64,000 nt of DNA, taken from NCBI RefSeq assembly GCF_027172205.1, contig NC_070604.1:76297023-76361022 (forward strand), read 5' to 3'. This stretch comes from Podarcis raffonei (Eukaryota > Chordata > Lepidosauria > Squamata > Lacertidae). Below are positions 31,168 through 54,900 of the stretch, piece by piece (the first letter of the stretch is position 1; the number at the start of each line of letters is the position of its first letter). The notes below the pieces were generated by a model that was not told the origin of the DNA, ran no database searches, and saw nothing but the letters and a program-made list of their open reading frames with translations. A program made the position numbers and the translations under genes.

Positions 31168-33761
31168 GTGGCTAGATTATAACCTTCCTGATATCTTCTT
31201 AGAGGGGGTTTTTCAAGATGGGGGCTGTCAACTGCCCCTCCCACTTAAACAGCAAACCTGCCCACCTCCATATCACTGAGAAACAGCTTTTGAAACTGAA
31301 CAAAGCTTCAAAAGCAGTTTGAACAGCACATCAGGTCAGGTTAGCATATCTGAAGGTTAAAGATTATACAGGGTCATCACAAGTCCCTTGAAGGATACCA
31401 ACCGTTTCTTAGATCCCAGCAAAAGCTTTTACAGTTACGTGCCCAGGAGAGAGATGACTGGTTGTGATCTTTTACTGTTTGGTTTTATACGGCTTTGTTG
31501 TCATCACTGTGTTATTTAATTTCTTTAAAAGAAGTTGTGCTGTGTATTGTTTTATATATTCTGTTTTGTTCTCTCAAAGATGTAGGCCATGGAAAGTTTC
31601 CAGCCCAGCGTGGGGCTGACCGAGTTCTGTCCTCAAAGCTGCTGAAGATGGAACAACAGATGGGCGGTTGGGAAGATGCATTTTGTTGGCACAGGCTAGA
31701 AGTGGCAGTTTATCATTGGTTTAAAAATATTTTTGACATTTTTAAATAGTTGTTTTTAGCTATTTTAAAGTGATCATTTCATTATTTTATTCCTTTTGTA
31801 AATCACTCTTTTTTACAATCAAGTGGAATATAAATGTTATGAAATTAAAATTAAAAATTAATGGCATAGACACAGATGATTGTAGTATGGGCTGTGGATA
31901 TCCTGTCTACAGAAAAATTCCCTTAAGTTCAGTGGTAAAAAGAGGATTCCTGTGCCACTCTAGATACAGGGACCACCAGGAACATTTAGTCCTTAGCCTA
32001 GTTGTTGCCTTTAAGCATAATAGAGAACAGCTGACATTCTTGTCTATGTGAGAAGATCATAGACTCATAGAAGTGTAGAGCTGGGAGTGCTGCACTTGAG
32101 AACAACACTGCAATGGGGCAAAACTTATGTGATGAACCTGCTTCTGACCAGGTATTGGCTTTCCATTTTTTTCTTCTGCTTTCTGATTTGGTTTTAATAA
32201 CTGAATTTTATTATATTACCTTTTATATGTAACTACTTGATAGTTCATCACAGAAATGACAAGTGACATATAAATTCTCAAAATAAAATATTATTTGAAA
32301 TGAAAGGCAGTACAGAAATGTTACCCAAAAAAGCAAGGGTAAGGAAGGATATTAAACATCAACACAGATTCCTAATACCTCTAGTTCTGAGTCATTGAGT
32401 TCACTGCAAAGTTTATCAAATATATCAGAGGGCTTCTCATTGAACACCAAAATTCACCTAGACCACCTTCATGTCTGAACCTTATAATTAAGTATAAATA
32501 AAACAGATGCCTCAGCTTCTATGAACACAATTCCATGTAACAGAACTGCAAAGCCATTGGGTAGGGAGCTCCAGAAGCCATCCTACCTAACCCACTTGGT
32601 TTGGGGTAAAAAAAACAACAAAAACTAATAGCATATAACTTTCCAAGAACAAGCTATTGTTTCCCAATGTGGCAGTTAATTACAATTAATTTAACAATTA
32701 TCAGATATTCAGGCAATTATCTGTTCCAGCTACCTCCTGTTACCATTGCCCTAATTAAATATGCTATCGTCCACAGAATGAAGTTTTACTGTACATTCCA
32801 AATACACTTAAATCATACATAGGCGTCACTCATATGTACCCAGGTAGAGCTTACTTTTGAGTAAACATGTAATAAGGCTGTCAAGTTCATTTTCAGGGAA
32901 GCATAAGAACAGTACAATTCTTTATGCACTTACTCAGAATTAAGTTCCATCACATTACTCTCAGGTAAGTGGGTATAGGATAGCTGCTTAAATCTTTTCA
33001 AAAATAACTTTAAATATGCCTCTTGCATAAACATCAATATCAAGAGATTTAGAAATGAAGCCCACAAAGCATCTTTATTATTTGAGTATGTATCAACATC
33101 AAATTTAAAATGTGATTATCCCTCAAATAAGTAGCGCAGCTGCCAGCAATATTAAAGTAGTGCCCTTGCAAAGGAAGCAAGTGCTCCAGGCTTATACCTG
33201 TCTACTCAGAAGTTAGCCCCACCAAATTTAATGGGGCTTACTCGTAGGTAGGTAGAGGATTTCAGCCTTAACTTTACTGCAATCAGTATGCCATGTCATT
33301 GGTTTGCTGTTCATTCTGATGTAACCGCTTTCAAAAGGTGGTCAGACGAGGTGTCATAGGATATCATTTTGTCTCCATTTCCACATATGCTCCCCCCCAT
33401 AATGAAACTACTAATCAGGCTTTTTTTAAAATACAAAACACTAAACAGTGTAGTAGAAAAATGGACCAAAACTGGATCCATAAATATCTAGGACAGCAGT
33501 ACCACCAGTCCAATACATTTTGACAAATAAAAATACTGAAGTACGTTATAGAACTAACTACATTCCATCAGTGCATCATTGCACTCTTCATATTACTATC
33601 TCCTCTTCAGCATGGAACATTTTCTTTATGTTCATTGTCTCTTTACCACTGCATTTATAACAAACAGGTAGTAAACAGTGGCAAAATAAATTACTCAAAA
33701 AACATCATTTCCTTTATATCTTCAAGTAATTCCACCTAAAACAAACTAAATCAAGATTGCT
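31168..33761. other. intergenic; LINE tails, short palindromic repeats, likely ARV1 3' UTR
   Basis: Around 31690-31860 a T/A-rich tail with TTTACAATCAAGTGGAATATAAATG resembles a LINE 3' end. Copies of the short palindromic repeat are at 32815-32880, 32900-32985 and 33180-33270. The last 700 or so bases probably belong to the ARV1 3' UTR; a minus-strand AATAAA at 33074-33079 is one possible end. No other exon recognised. Confidence 0.5.
33180..33270. repeat. short palindromic interspersed repeat
   Basis: Reads CTGTCTACTCAGAAGTTAGCC, CAAATTTAATGGGGCTTACTC, AGGTAGGTAGAGGATTTCAGCC. The central AGTTAGCCCC...GGGGCTTACT pair is inverted. It lies just beyond ARV1 and may sit in its 3' UTR. Confidence 0.6.
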
Positions 33762-45707
<11,946 letters not shown>

Positions 45708-45951
45708 AGAAACGGCCGTCCCCTCTCCTCGGCCTCGTTCACTTCCGGGTTCCGCGAGCAGAGGCGGGGAAACAGGAGCAGCCGCAGAGCATCTTGGTCT
45801 TCGTAGTTCACGAGCCTCTCGAAGCTACGCGGAGACCCTACAAACTACAACTCCCAGAAAGCAACCCGGTCCACCCGTTCCTCGCCGGGTCCCAGCGCAA
45901 AAGAGGGAAACGCAAAAAAGTTAAGTTGCTGTGCGCAGGCGCGCTGGGAAG
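45708..45951. promoter_or_regulatory. bidirectional promoter between ARV1 and TTC13
   Basis: Only 244 bp separate the two start codons. It is GC- and CpG-rich without a TATA box. Visible motifs: ETS/GABP ACTTCCGG (45741-45748), ZNF143-type ACTACAACTCCCAGAA (45844-45859), NRF1-like TGCGCAGGCGC (45932-45942, one mismatch to TGCGCATGCGC), and YY1-like AAGATGGC (45949-45956) overlapping the TTC13 start codon. This set is typical of housekeeping divergent promoters. Motif matches are by eye; occupancy is inferred. Confidence 0.8.
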
Positions 45952-48900
45952 ATGGCACCTGCCGTTGCGTTCCGGGGCCGTTGGCCAAGTGTCAGTGCGC
46001 CGTCGGGGCTGCTCTCGACGCTGCTGTGGCTGCTGGCGGCGACTCGGCCGGCGCTCGCCCTGACGGAGCAGTACCCGTCGTTATCGCTTCTTAGGCAGGA
46101 GCCGCGCCGTCAGCAGGGCCAAGGGAGCAGAGGCTGCCCGGAGTTCCTGGCGGCTGAGTGGGGAGGGGAGCAGTACGCGGTGGCCGCAGCCGGCGACTGT
46201 GGTGAGTGGCGGGAGGGAGGAAAGAGCCAGCGGCGGTTGCTCGGCTTTCTGGCGGGGAGGGGGAGCCACGCCGCCGCCCTCCTTCCTCATCGGGTCCTGC
46301 CTGAGGCAGCGGGATCCTGAGGTGGCTGAGTGGGCTGTACCATTTGAGGGCACAGGTGTGGGGGGGAGATAAGAAGCTCTCTCAGCCCAGCAGTCAGAGG
46401 GATCTCTGCTAGACCCTTCCATGCTTTGCTTTGGCTCTTATATACCTAGAGGACCACCCTACCTCCCAGCAATTTCATATTCCGCGCCTGCGTTTTGAAG
46501 TGGTACAGCCCGGCTCTCCGCCTCCTTATGACTTGACACTTCATTCCGCTGCATGTGTGGACCGGGCCTGAGGGGAGGAAGGGCAGGGCGCGCCCTTCGC
46601 TTCTCTTTCCGAAGCGTGCTCCGCTCCGCTTGCTTAAGGGAGAGGCGGCAAGTCTCGGCTGGCTAGAAAGCGGCTGTGTTGAGTGATGAGCTGCCGTTCC
46701 TCTGCTGCCGCCGCCTCCTCTCCAAGGGGCCAAGCCGGCTCGTGCAAATTCACCTGTCAAGTTCTTTTGAGTAGCGGCGGAGGAGCGGAAAGCTTTTCCT
46801 GACTCGACTCTTCGCTTGCCGCGCTCTGCAGAGTGTCATAAACCGAAGCCCTGAGGCGCTTTCAATGGAGCGAAATCCAAGTACGAAGGTGCACTTTAAT
46901 TTGCCCTTGCCTTCCCCTTCTGATGTTTCATTGCGGGGACCTAGTATACAGTTAAGCAGCAGCAGCAGAAGGGGAAGGCAAGGGCAAATTAAAGTGCACC
47001 TACGTACTTGGATTTCGTTCCATTCAAGAGCAAGGAAGTAAAGTTTCTTTGCACATTTTACCTCATCTAGGTGCACACCTAAACATGTAGAGTGAATGCA
47101 GCGTGAGTGTTCTTTATTTACTGCATTTCCCCGTGTATAACACGCCCCCTATTTTTTGGGACTCCAAATAAAGAAAACCCCCATATGCACTATCCGTGTT
47201 AAACTTGAAAAAATAGTCTTATACACGAAAAAAGGGTACGTTTAGCAGTTGTATGGCATCCCATAACACAAGGTGCAATATTTGAACATGTGAACTGTTG
47301 TATAATTAGCACTGCCTTTCTTAGTGTCCAAATTCTGTAGCGGTTTTAAGCTGAGCATACCAATTAACAGTGAAAATGTTTCCATTTTAGATTCTTCTTT
47401 TTTGAACTTTCATGACTCAGACTGTGAACTACAAAGGTCTCCCTCTTGTGAATCCCTGCTTTCCCTCAATACTGAAAAACTTTTGGTATGTTTATTTGTT
47501 CACTGTGTATAGCAAGGAGACTGCTGATGAATTTTTGCTGAAGTGACATATCTATTACAATGATCATAATACTTAAGAAATGTATTTATCAATCCAAAGG
47601 AAAGGAAATCAAATTTATTAGATTACATACACTGTTTGAAGACTGCAGATGTTAAGATGCTAACAGTATTTGAACTATGAATATCACTGAAACTATAAAT
47701 ATTTTAACTTGTTTTAAAAAATACATGTTATTTTCCAGATCCATTAGAACCAACTGTTCTTGCTTTATCTGGTGTTAAATTTTGATGTGATAAGCACTTT
47801 GGACCCAATCTAGCTAAGCATTTTTAAGTCACATGATTTCCATGGTAGAACTAAGCCTTTGCTTGACACTGTTGCAGGGAAGTCATTAAGACTTAATTTA
47901 ACTTTGGTTTGTTCATGCCCTCAATTTTATTTTGGCGGTGTTAGTTTAATTTGGTAAATGTTTTGCAGAGTCAAGCAAAGTCACTTGCAGAACAAAAAAG
48001 ATTTCCATTTGCCACAGATGATGACAATACCAATGAAGAATTAGGTAAGAGGTTCTGTGTGTGATTGGTGATCAGTAGTGGCTATATATAGTTGAATTAT
48101 ATCACTTATGAGTGCTGCAAAATGTTTTGAAGATAGTGGTACTGAGATCTAATAATCCTAATTCATTTTTAAATACTTGACCATGACTGTCCACAGAATA
48201 AAATTAAGATGAAGAGCATTAAGTTGTATTCAGTCCTGTATGTGTGTGAGTGGACCGGACTATTACTTATGCCGTGGGACTTCATGGTCCCCTCATCCCT
48301 CTTCACCCTGCCTTCCTGGTAGCCCTCCACATGCCTGAAAAATCTGCTCTAGAAGGTTGGTGTGCTGGAGGACAGATTTTGGAGGATGGTGAAATTCCTG
48401 TCACAGGTTTGGAAGGCTGCTTATGTAACATTGGATTCTGCCCATTGACACTTATAAAATAATTCATTTTTGCATTCTGCCCTCTTAACCTGAATTTTGT
48501 TTATTGGGAAACCACATTAAAGACTTTTAGACACAGTCTTTAAGATGGAGTGACTTTCCAGTCTTTCTCAGTCCTATGTGGAGAAGCCAGGTTAATAGCT
48601 TTATTGAATATTTCAATGGCTTTATCCAGATTGCCTGTTACCCCCATAGATGCCAGAGATTGAATCTGGGACCATTTACATGGGTGGGATTGGAATGTTT
48701 TTCTTTGTTACTTATTGCTGCCAAGTGGAAATTTTAAATTACCTAAAAGTGTACAGTGATGCAAAGTGTGGTTTCAAGCCTTGGGCTACTCTTTACAGGA
48801 AAAAATCATTGAATATTTTAAATGTTGATACTTTAATGAAACTATTTCCTGATTATTATGTTGTAGTATTTGATAGCTTATGAAATAACTTCTTTTCGAA

Positions 48901-51900
48901 ACTCTGTTTTCAGAAATCATACCCCTCAATTAAACTCCTTGGCAGGTATTCAGCAATTCTTATATGCATGGCAAATGTGGAATTCATAACACTAACCCGT
49001 AACACTATTTTGACAGCTTTCGCTTATGTATTGATTGGCAGTGGCCTTTATGATGAAGCTGTGCGGCACTTCTCCACAATGCTCCAGGTGATTTTTCACT
49101 CCTATTACATTGTAGTTTTAGACTTAGATAATAGAACTCCCCAAGGTAGAATACCTGCCTTCCTAGAGAAGAGTGACAGATGGCAGAAACTGCTTAGCCT
49201 ATGGGTAGGTAAACTAAGGCCCGGGGGCTGGATCCGGCCCAATCGCCTTCTAAATCCGGCCCACGGACAGTCCAGGAATCAGCGCGTTTTTACATGAGTA
49301 GAATGTGTCCTTTTATTTAAAATGCATCTCTGGGTTATTTGTGGGGCATAGGAATTCGTTCATATTTTTTTCCAAAATATAGTCTGGCCCCCCACAAGGT
49401 CTGAGGGACAGCTGAAAAAGTTTGCTGACCCCTGGCTTAGCCTATATACTGTAACATAATTGAAGATGGATGGATGAAATGGAAACTTGAATCTATAAAA
49501 GGGAAATGGGCCTGACGCAGAACTCCTTAAAGGTAACAGAGTTAAAAATGTAAACAGAAGGCTATAGGTTGATGTGAAGAGGGATATGACTGTTATGGAA
49601 ATGTTACATGGGGAGGCAACTTAGCTTAACTTGACATGCAGCTTCTTGGGGTCTTGATAGGAAAATTTCACAAATTATAATTGAGCAGGCATGTCTACTC
49701 TGAATCACAGCCCAATATGATTACACTATTGTAAAGGTTTAGGCTGTAAGGTTTTGGTAGGAGGACAGTGTTGAATTCCTTAGTCTATAACTGCTGCAAG
49801 TCCCAAACTAGATATGACATGTGTGTCCATGTATGATTTTGAGTGGGGGAAATGGCTGGCAGAGAAAGAGTTCAATAGTGCTACTATTCTTCTACTCAAA
49901 TTCACAGCCACCTAAAGCTGATTTTGGTGGCAGTGGGAAATGTCAGCAGAACTTGGCACATCACATATAAGTTCAATTCCTTCAGACTCAAACTATATGA
50001 CTTTGAAAAGCAGCTCTGCTGACCTAATCACCAGAACACTTTTCATTTCTCCTGTTGTATTATGGAAATTTTGTGTAGCTGTACTTTATGCATTCATGTA
50101 CCAGAATGTATTATTTAATATATGAATATGAAATGAGATTTGTAACTACAGTATAGCAAAGAAGAGGTCTGAAATGAGCAATGGTTTTTAAAGTAATAAA
50201 AATGCAGAGGTTAATAAGGAGTTTACAGAGACAGTGCAAAGACTAAAGGAGCACACACACTCCACTCCTATAGTAGTTTCCCCTTTTAAGCATCTTCTGT
50301 GTAAAACTGCCCACCAAGCTGCTCTTTAATTGTATGCATAAGCCCAAAGTAACTCCTTAGAAATGCAAATGAATGTGGATGAAATGAATGAATTTTGGCT
50401 TTGGTTATGTATGATGGAATGTAGCACTCACTATTAGGACAAGTGGAACCTTCTAAAGATTATTTTATTCTGCTTCAAATAGGAGCAACCAGAGCTTGTT
50501 AGTGCAATTTATGGACGAGGGATAGCATATGGAAAGAAAGGGCTGCATGTGAGTATAACATTTTTAAAGCCGCACATGATAATGAATTTCATAATATATA
50601 TGTTGGGATACTGCCAGGGAGGCAAAGTCCATCACAGCCCCCAAGCCGGCTGCCGGACGATCCATCGACCTCTGGTAGACAGGCAGTATCAGCAATTAGC
50701 GACACGAAGCCTCAGAAATAGTATTCCACATTCTTAGGCTGGTGCACACTCTATCAGCAGAATTCACACAGCGAAAGATGCACAGCAGGAGAGCATTTTT
50801 CCAAGTTTATTCAGCGTTGATCAGAACAAAGAAAAACATGACTGCCTGCTTCGGTATGCTCAGGCAACAAGAGAGAAACGAAAGCAAAAAGACACAACAG
50901 AAACATCCTGTGCAACAGGAAATACGCAGACTCTGTGACTCACAGCCTGCTCCCTTTTAAGGTGGAACGGAAATATCCTAACAATATATGCATTCACCAG
51001 GGCTGGCCTAAGGCATTTTGGTGCTTGAGGTGAGCAAAAAAAATGTCACCTCACCTGGTACTCAGAGATAGACTGCTCCTGAACCTGGGGCCTCTATTTG
51101 TTTCTTACAGTAAGCGGTTAGAATTGCATCTTTGCCTAAGACAGAAGATTTGCAATAATGAGGCGGGGGTTGGTATTGGTTGGTTCTAGACAGCCGTGTG
51201 AAGGATTCTCTTTTCCTTCAGGATTGTTGGGATCAGACACTGCTGTCACTCTCTGCACATTTTTAATGGACAACATCAGTTGTCTGACATTTCCTTCTAT
51301 TCAACTCCATGACTCCATACTCTCCACTTCCAGGGAAGCAGTTCCCCCAGCAGTGGTCATGGCACTCTAGCCCAGGGTAGTCAACCTTTTTATACCTACC
51401 GCCCACTAATGCATCTTTCTTGATGTTAAAATTTCCTTACCACCCACCAGTGCTCGATGGAAGGAGGATTCAGCTTGTGCCGTAGAACCCCCTACTGCCC
51501 ACCTAGAATCCTGTAACGCCCACTAGTGGGCGGTAGGGACCAGGCTGACAACCCCTGCTCTAGCCAATGATTTTTGCTCAAGAGGAATGTACTTATTCCA
51601 AACCCAGAAGTTATTTGTACAGTCCCTTCACTTCCGATTGCTTTTTAGGATACATATTATTTTTGCAACTACAAGAATGATAAAATATAAAGATTTTTAT
51701 TTCCCTTCTACCATCTGAGGCAGTTGCCTCATGGTGCTTCATGGGCAGGCCAGCCCTGGCAATAGCAGATTCATGATGGTCCCATAGTAACTGGAAAACT
51801 TAGCCTTGTTTGTTCTGATGTTGCATGTATGTGACTCTTAGCACACATAAAAATATTCCATGATGAAACCAATAATTTTGATTCACTGAGTGTTGTACCA

Positions 51901-54900
51901 TTTAAAAATTGTCACCATAACCTCCCTATGACTAAGCATACATTGTTACTTACATATTTCCCCCCCATTTTTAAGGATATAAAAAATGCAGAGCTAGCTT
52001 TGTTTGAGCTGAGCAGAGTCATTAGTCTGGTCCCAGATCAAGCTGAAGTGTTTGAGCAGCGAGCAGAGGTATTTCTTCCACTTTTAAAAGATTTTCTGAT
52101 GTCTATACCTTATCTATACCTTATTGTTATTTTGTTTATCCAGTTATTTTCTGTATGTTTCTATATGTTTATTGTTGAAAGTTCTTGGTCATATTCCTAA
52201 TAATATATGAATTAAGATTTGATGTTAATCAATATACAGCTATCAATACATTAAGACAAAAATAAAATAGAATAAAAATACCAAAGCTACTCACTCTCCT
52301 GAGGCAACGTTCTTCCGCTATTTCATCCAGCGGATTCACGGGACAGCCCATAATATCTTGTGCTGTATTCACCACGCTCTGTAGGCGCTTCCTATCAGAT
52401 GATGTCAAACCAGCGTACCACACCGTGATGCAGTATGAAAGGACACTTTCTATTGTTGACCGGTATTTTATTTCTATTGAAAAGCATAATTACACTAGTG
52501 TTTGTAGCTGTCAGCCTTCAGAGGGTCCGTGAATGTCATTAACTCTTCATTTTCTTTGTTAATGTATAGAAGGATGCTTGTAATAATAAATGCAACAATT
52601 TTCTTATAAGCTATACAGATGGGCTTAGAAAAATTTTAGTAGGAAGAAATACGTCATTTCAGTAAAACCCAAACCCACTTTTTCTCCTTCAGCCCCTTAA
52701 TACCTGACAAAATTAATAGGTCTTAGTCTGCTTTTTAAAGTTAAATAGATGTAATGTAATATATGCATGTGCTCCAATCAATTTTAATGTACAACTTTTT
52801 TATGTAAATAATGCACTTGTTTAATTACTCAACGCAAAATTAATTTTTTGTGCATAGTTATTACCTATTGCAACCTAAAATCATTTTGAAAATGAAGGAT
52901 TATTTGTACAATCTTGCTCAAAGTATTATCTTGGTTTTACAGATACTGTCTCCTCTGGGTCAAATGAGTGAAGCGCTGGCTGACCTCACTAAAGCTATTC
53001 AGCTAAAACCCTCCGCACGACTTTACCGACACAGAGGTACTCTTTACTTCATATCTGAGGTTAGTTTTCAGTTGAGCACCTGCAGAGAATGAGCTGGGAT
53101 AGGTGCTTAGTCTCAAGGGTCATATTTGCAATGTATTATAAGCTACAAGCTATTCTATCTCCTTTAAAGAGAACTGAGTTTGGGAGGCAGGGGGAGATCT
53201 CCTATTCTCTTGCCCGATCTCTTGCAACAAGATAGCCTTACAGAATCTGTCTGAGGAAACAGATTCAAGTATTTTAGACTGAGAGAAACTGCTGATACAT
53301 ATTTTTGTTCAGCACCTATTTTTGCAGGAAGGGTGTACAAAAGCAATTTTCGTGATGATTTTTTAAAAGCATATAATTTGTTTATTTAAGGCACGTATAC
53401 ACTACTACTTCTTTAAAGAGTTCAAGGCAGAACACAATTTTTTTTAAAAAAATCATTCTTTTAGAGCACCAACTTAGTTACAAAAGTATTATTTCAAAAA
53501 GTAGAAGGAACAGCTGATATCTGTAGAGATTTTGGCAGCAGATTATTTCTGGGGACTTTTCTTGACTTATTATCACTCCAGTTTCTTCAGTTACCATAAT
53601 TTAGGTTGCTTTTCCCCTGGAACCATTATAAAAATAGAGGGAACATATTTCTTTTGCAACCTACTGAATTCAGTGAAACTCCCAAGTAATAGGTCTAGGA
53701 TTGTAGCCCAAGACCACCATAAACTGTTCTTTTCATTTTAAGAGTTAATAATTTTGTGATATGGAAGGCTTGGTATCCTGTAACTACAACATTGTTTGTG
53801 TTGCCTTTGTGTTAGATCTAGCAGTTTTCTGTCTGATGGAAGTTGTTTTTCTGTCACAGGACTATTCAAGTGCCCATGAAGACTTTCAGAACTCCCTTGA
53901 ACTAAACAAAAACCAGCCTATAGCTATGCTTTACAAAGGTTTAACATTTTTTCATAGAGGACTTCTAAAGGTAATTATTTTGAATAACTGTGCAATTTCT
54001 ACTATATGTGTGATGAATGCATATGCTTGTTTGTTTGTTTATTATTGAATTTATATACTGCCCTTTAGCTGGAGGTATGTTACCATTAGCAATTAACAAA
54101 GTCTGCTTTATGATTGTTCCAATCCAGAGTGTTTAGCCTTATCTACTCCAGGTGTCTTTCCAAAGGTCCAGACAGGGGCCTTTACACAGCTTTTCACAGC
54201 TGTTAGTTGTAACAGAGTAGTTTAATGAGAATGGAACACTTTTGACATGTCAGATTCAAATGTTTCAGCAGTAACTACCTTAATTTGTATCTAAGAGACT
54301 TCACAGTAACATAATTGTATCAAATAATTACATGTATCTAATTTATCAGTTGGCATTACATCTATTTGAGTGTTTGGATTGGCGCTTAAAATATCTGATA
54401 AATAAATATAGAACAATCTAGAGAGATTTTAAAGTTGTTTAGTCCCCCACTCCTGTCCCTGATGTTAGTTATTTGTTGAGTTTATCATTTGGTTGATAGA
54501 CCTTAGGCAAATTTGTGATAACAGAAATGTATATTAGTAGATTGGTTGTGTGATCCTGAGACTAAGCTTTTTGGACATTTCATATTTCAGTCTCTGAGGA
54601 CATTTTTGCACATGCAGTTATAAATATATTGTCCAATTTATTGCCTTGTGTTTACCTGTACAGATCTCCCACAAAGTATTTCCATAATTATTCAAATATC
54701 CCAATAGGAATCTTAATCTTAATAGCACAATATTTTAATTAACAAGAGTAAATGGTTGTGTTTTACCCAGGAAGCTATTGAATCATTCAAAGAAGCCCTT
54801 AAGCAAAAAGCAGATTTTATTGATGCATATAAAAGTCTGGGGCAGGCCTATCGGTAAGCAAAATGCCTTTACATTTCACTCTTTGACCCTCAAATGTGAA

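Noticed and set aside
30732-31244. 170-codon minus-strand open frame
   Set aside because: Lies almost wholly within the 604-bp hAT MITE and extends past its end; no transposase motif.
45931-45951. GTG start extending TTC13 by seven residues
   Set aside because: The ATG at 45952 lies in a good context, matches the family N-terminus MAPA, and the upstream part is the NRF1-like promoter motif.
46202-46320. Continuation of the TTC13 exon 1 frame past residue 83
   Set aside because: A gtgagt donor at 46202 joins in phase with the exon at 47391 to give the conserved SSFLNFHDSDC; read-through is intron.
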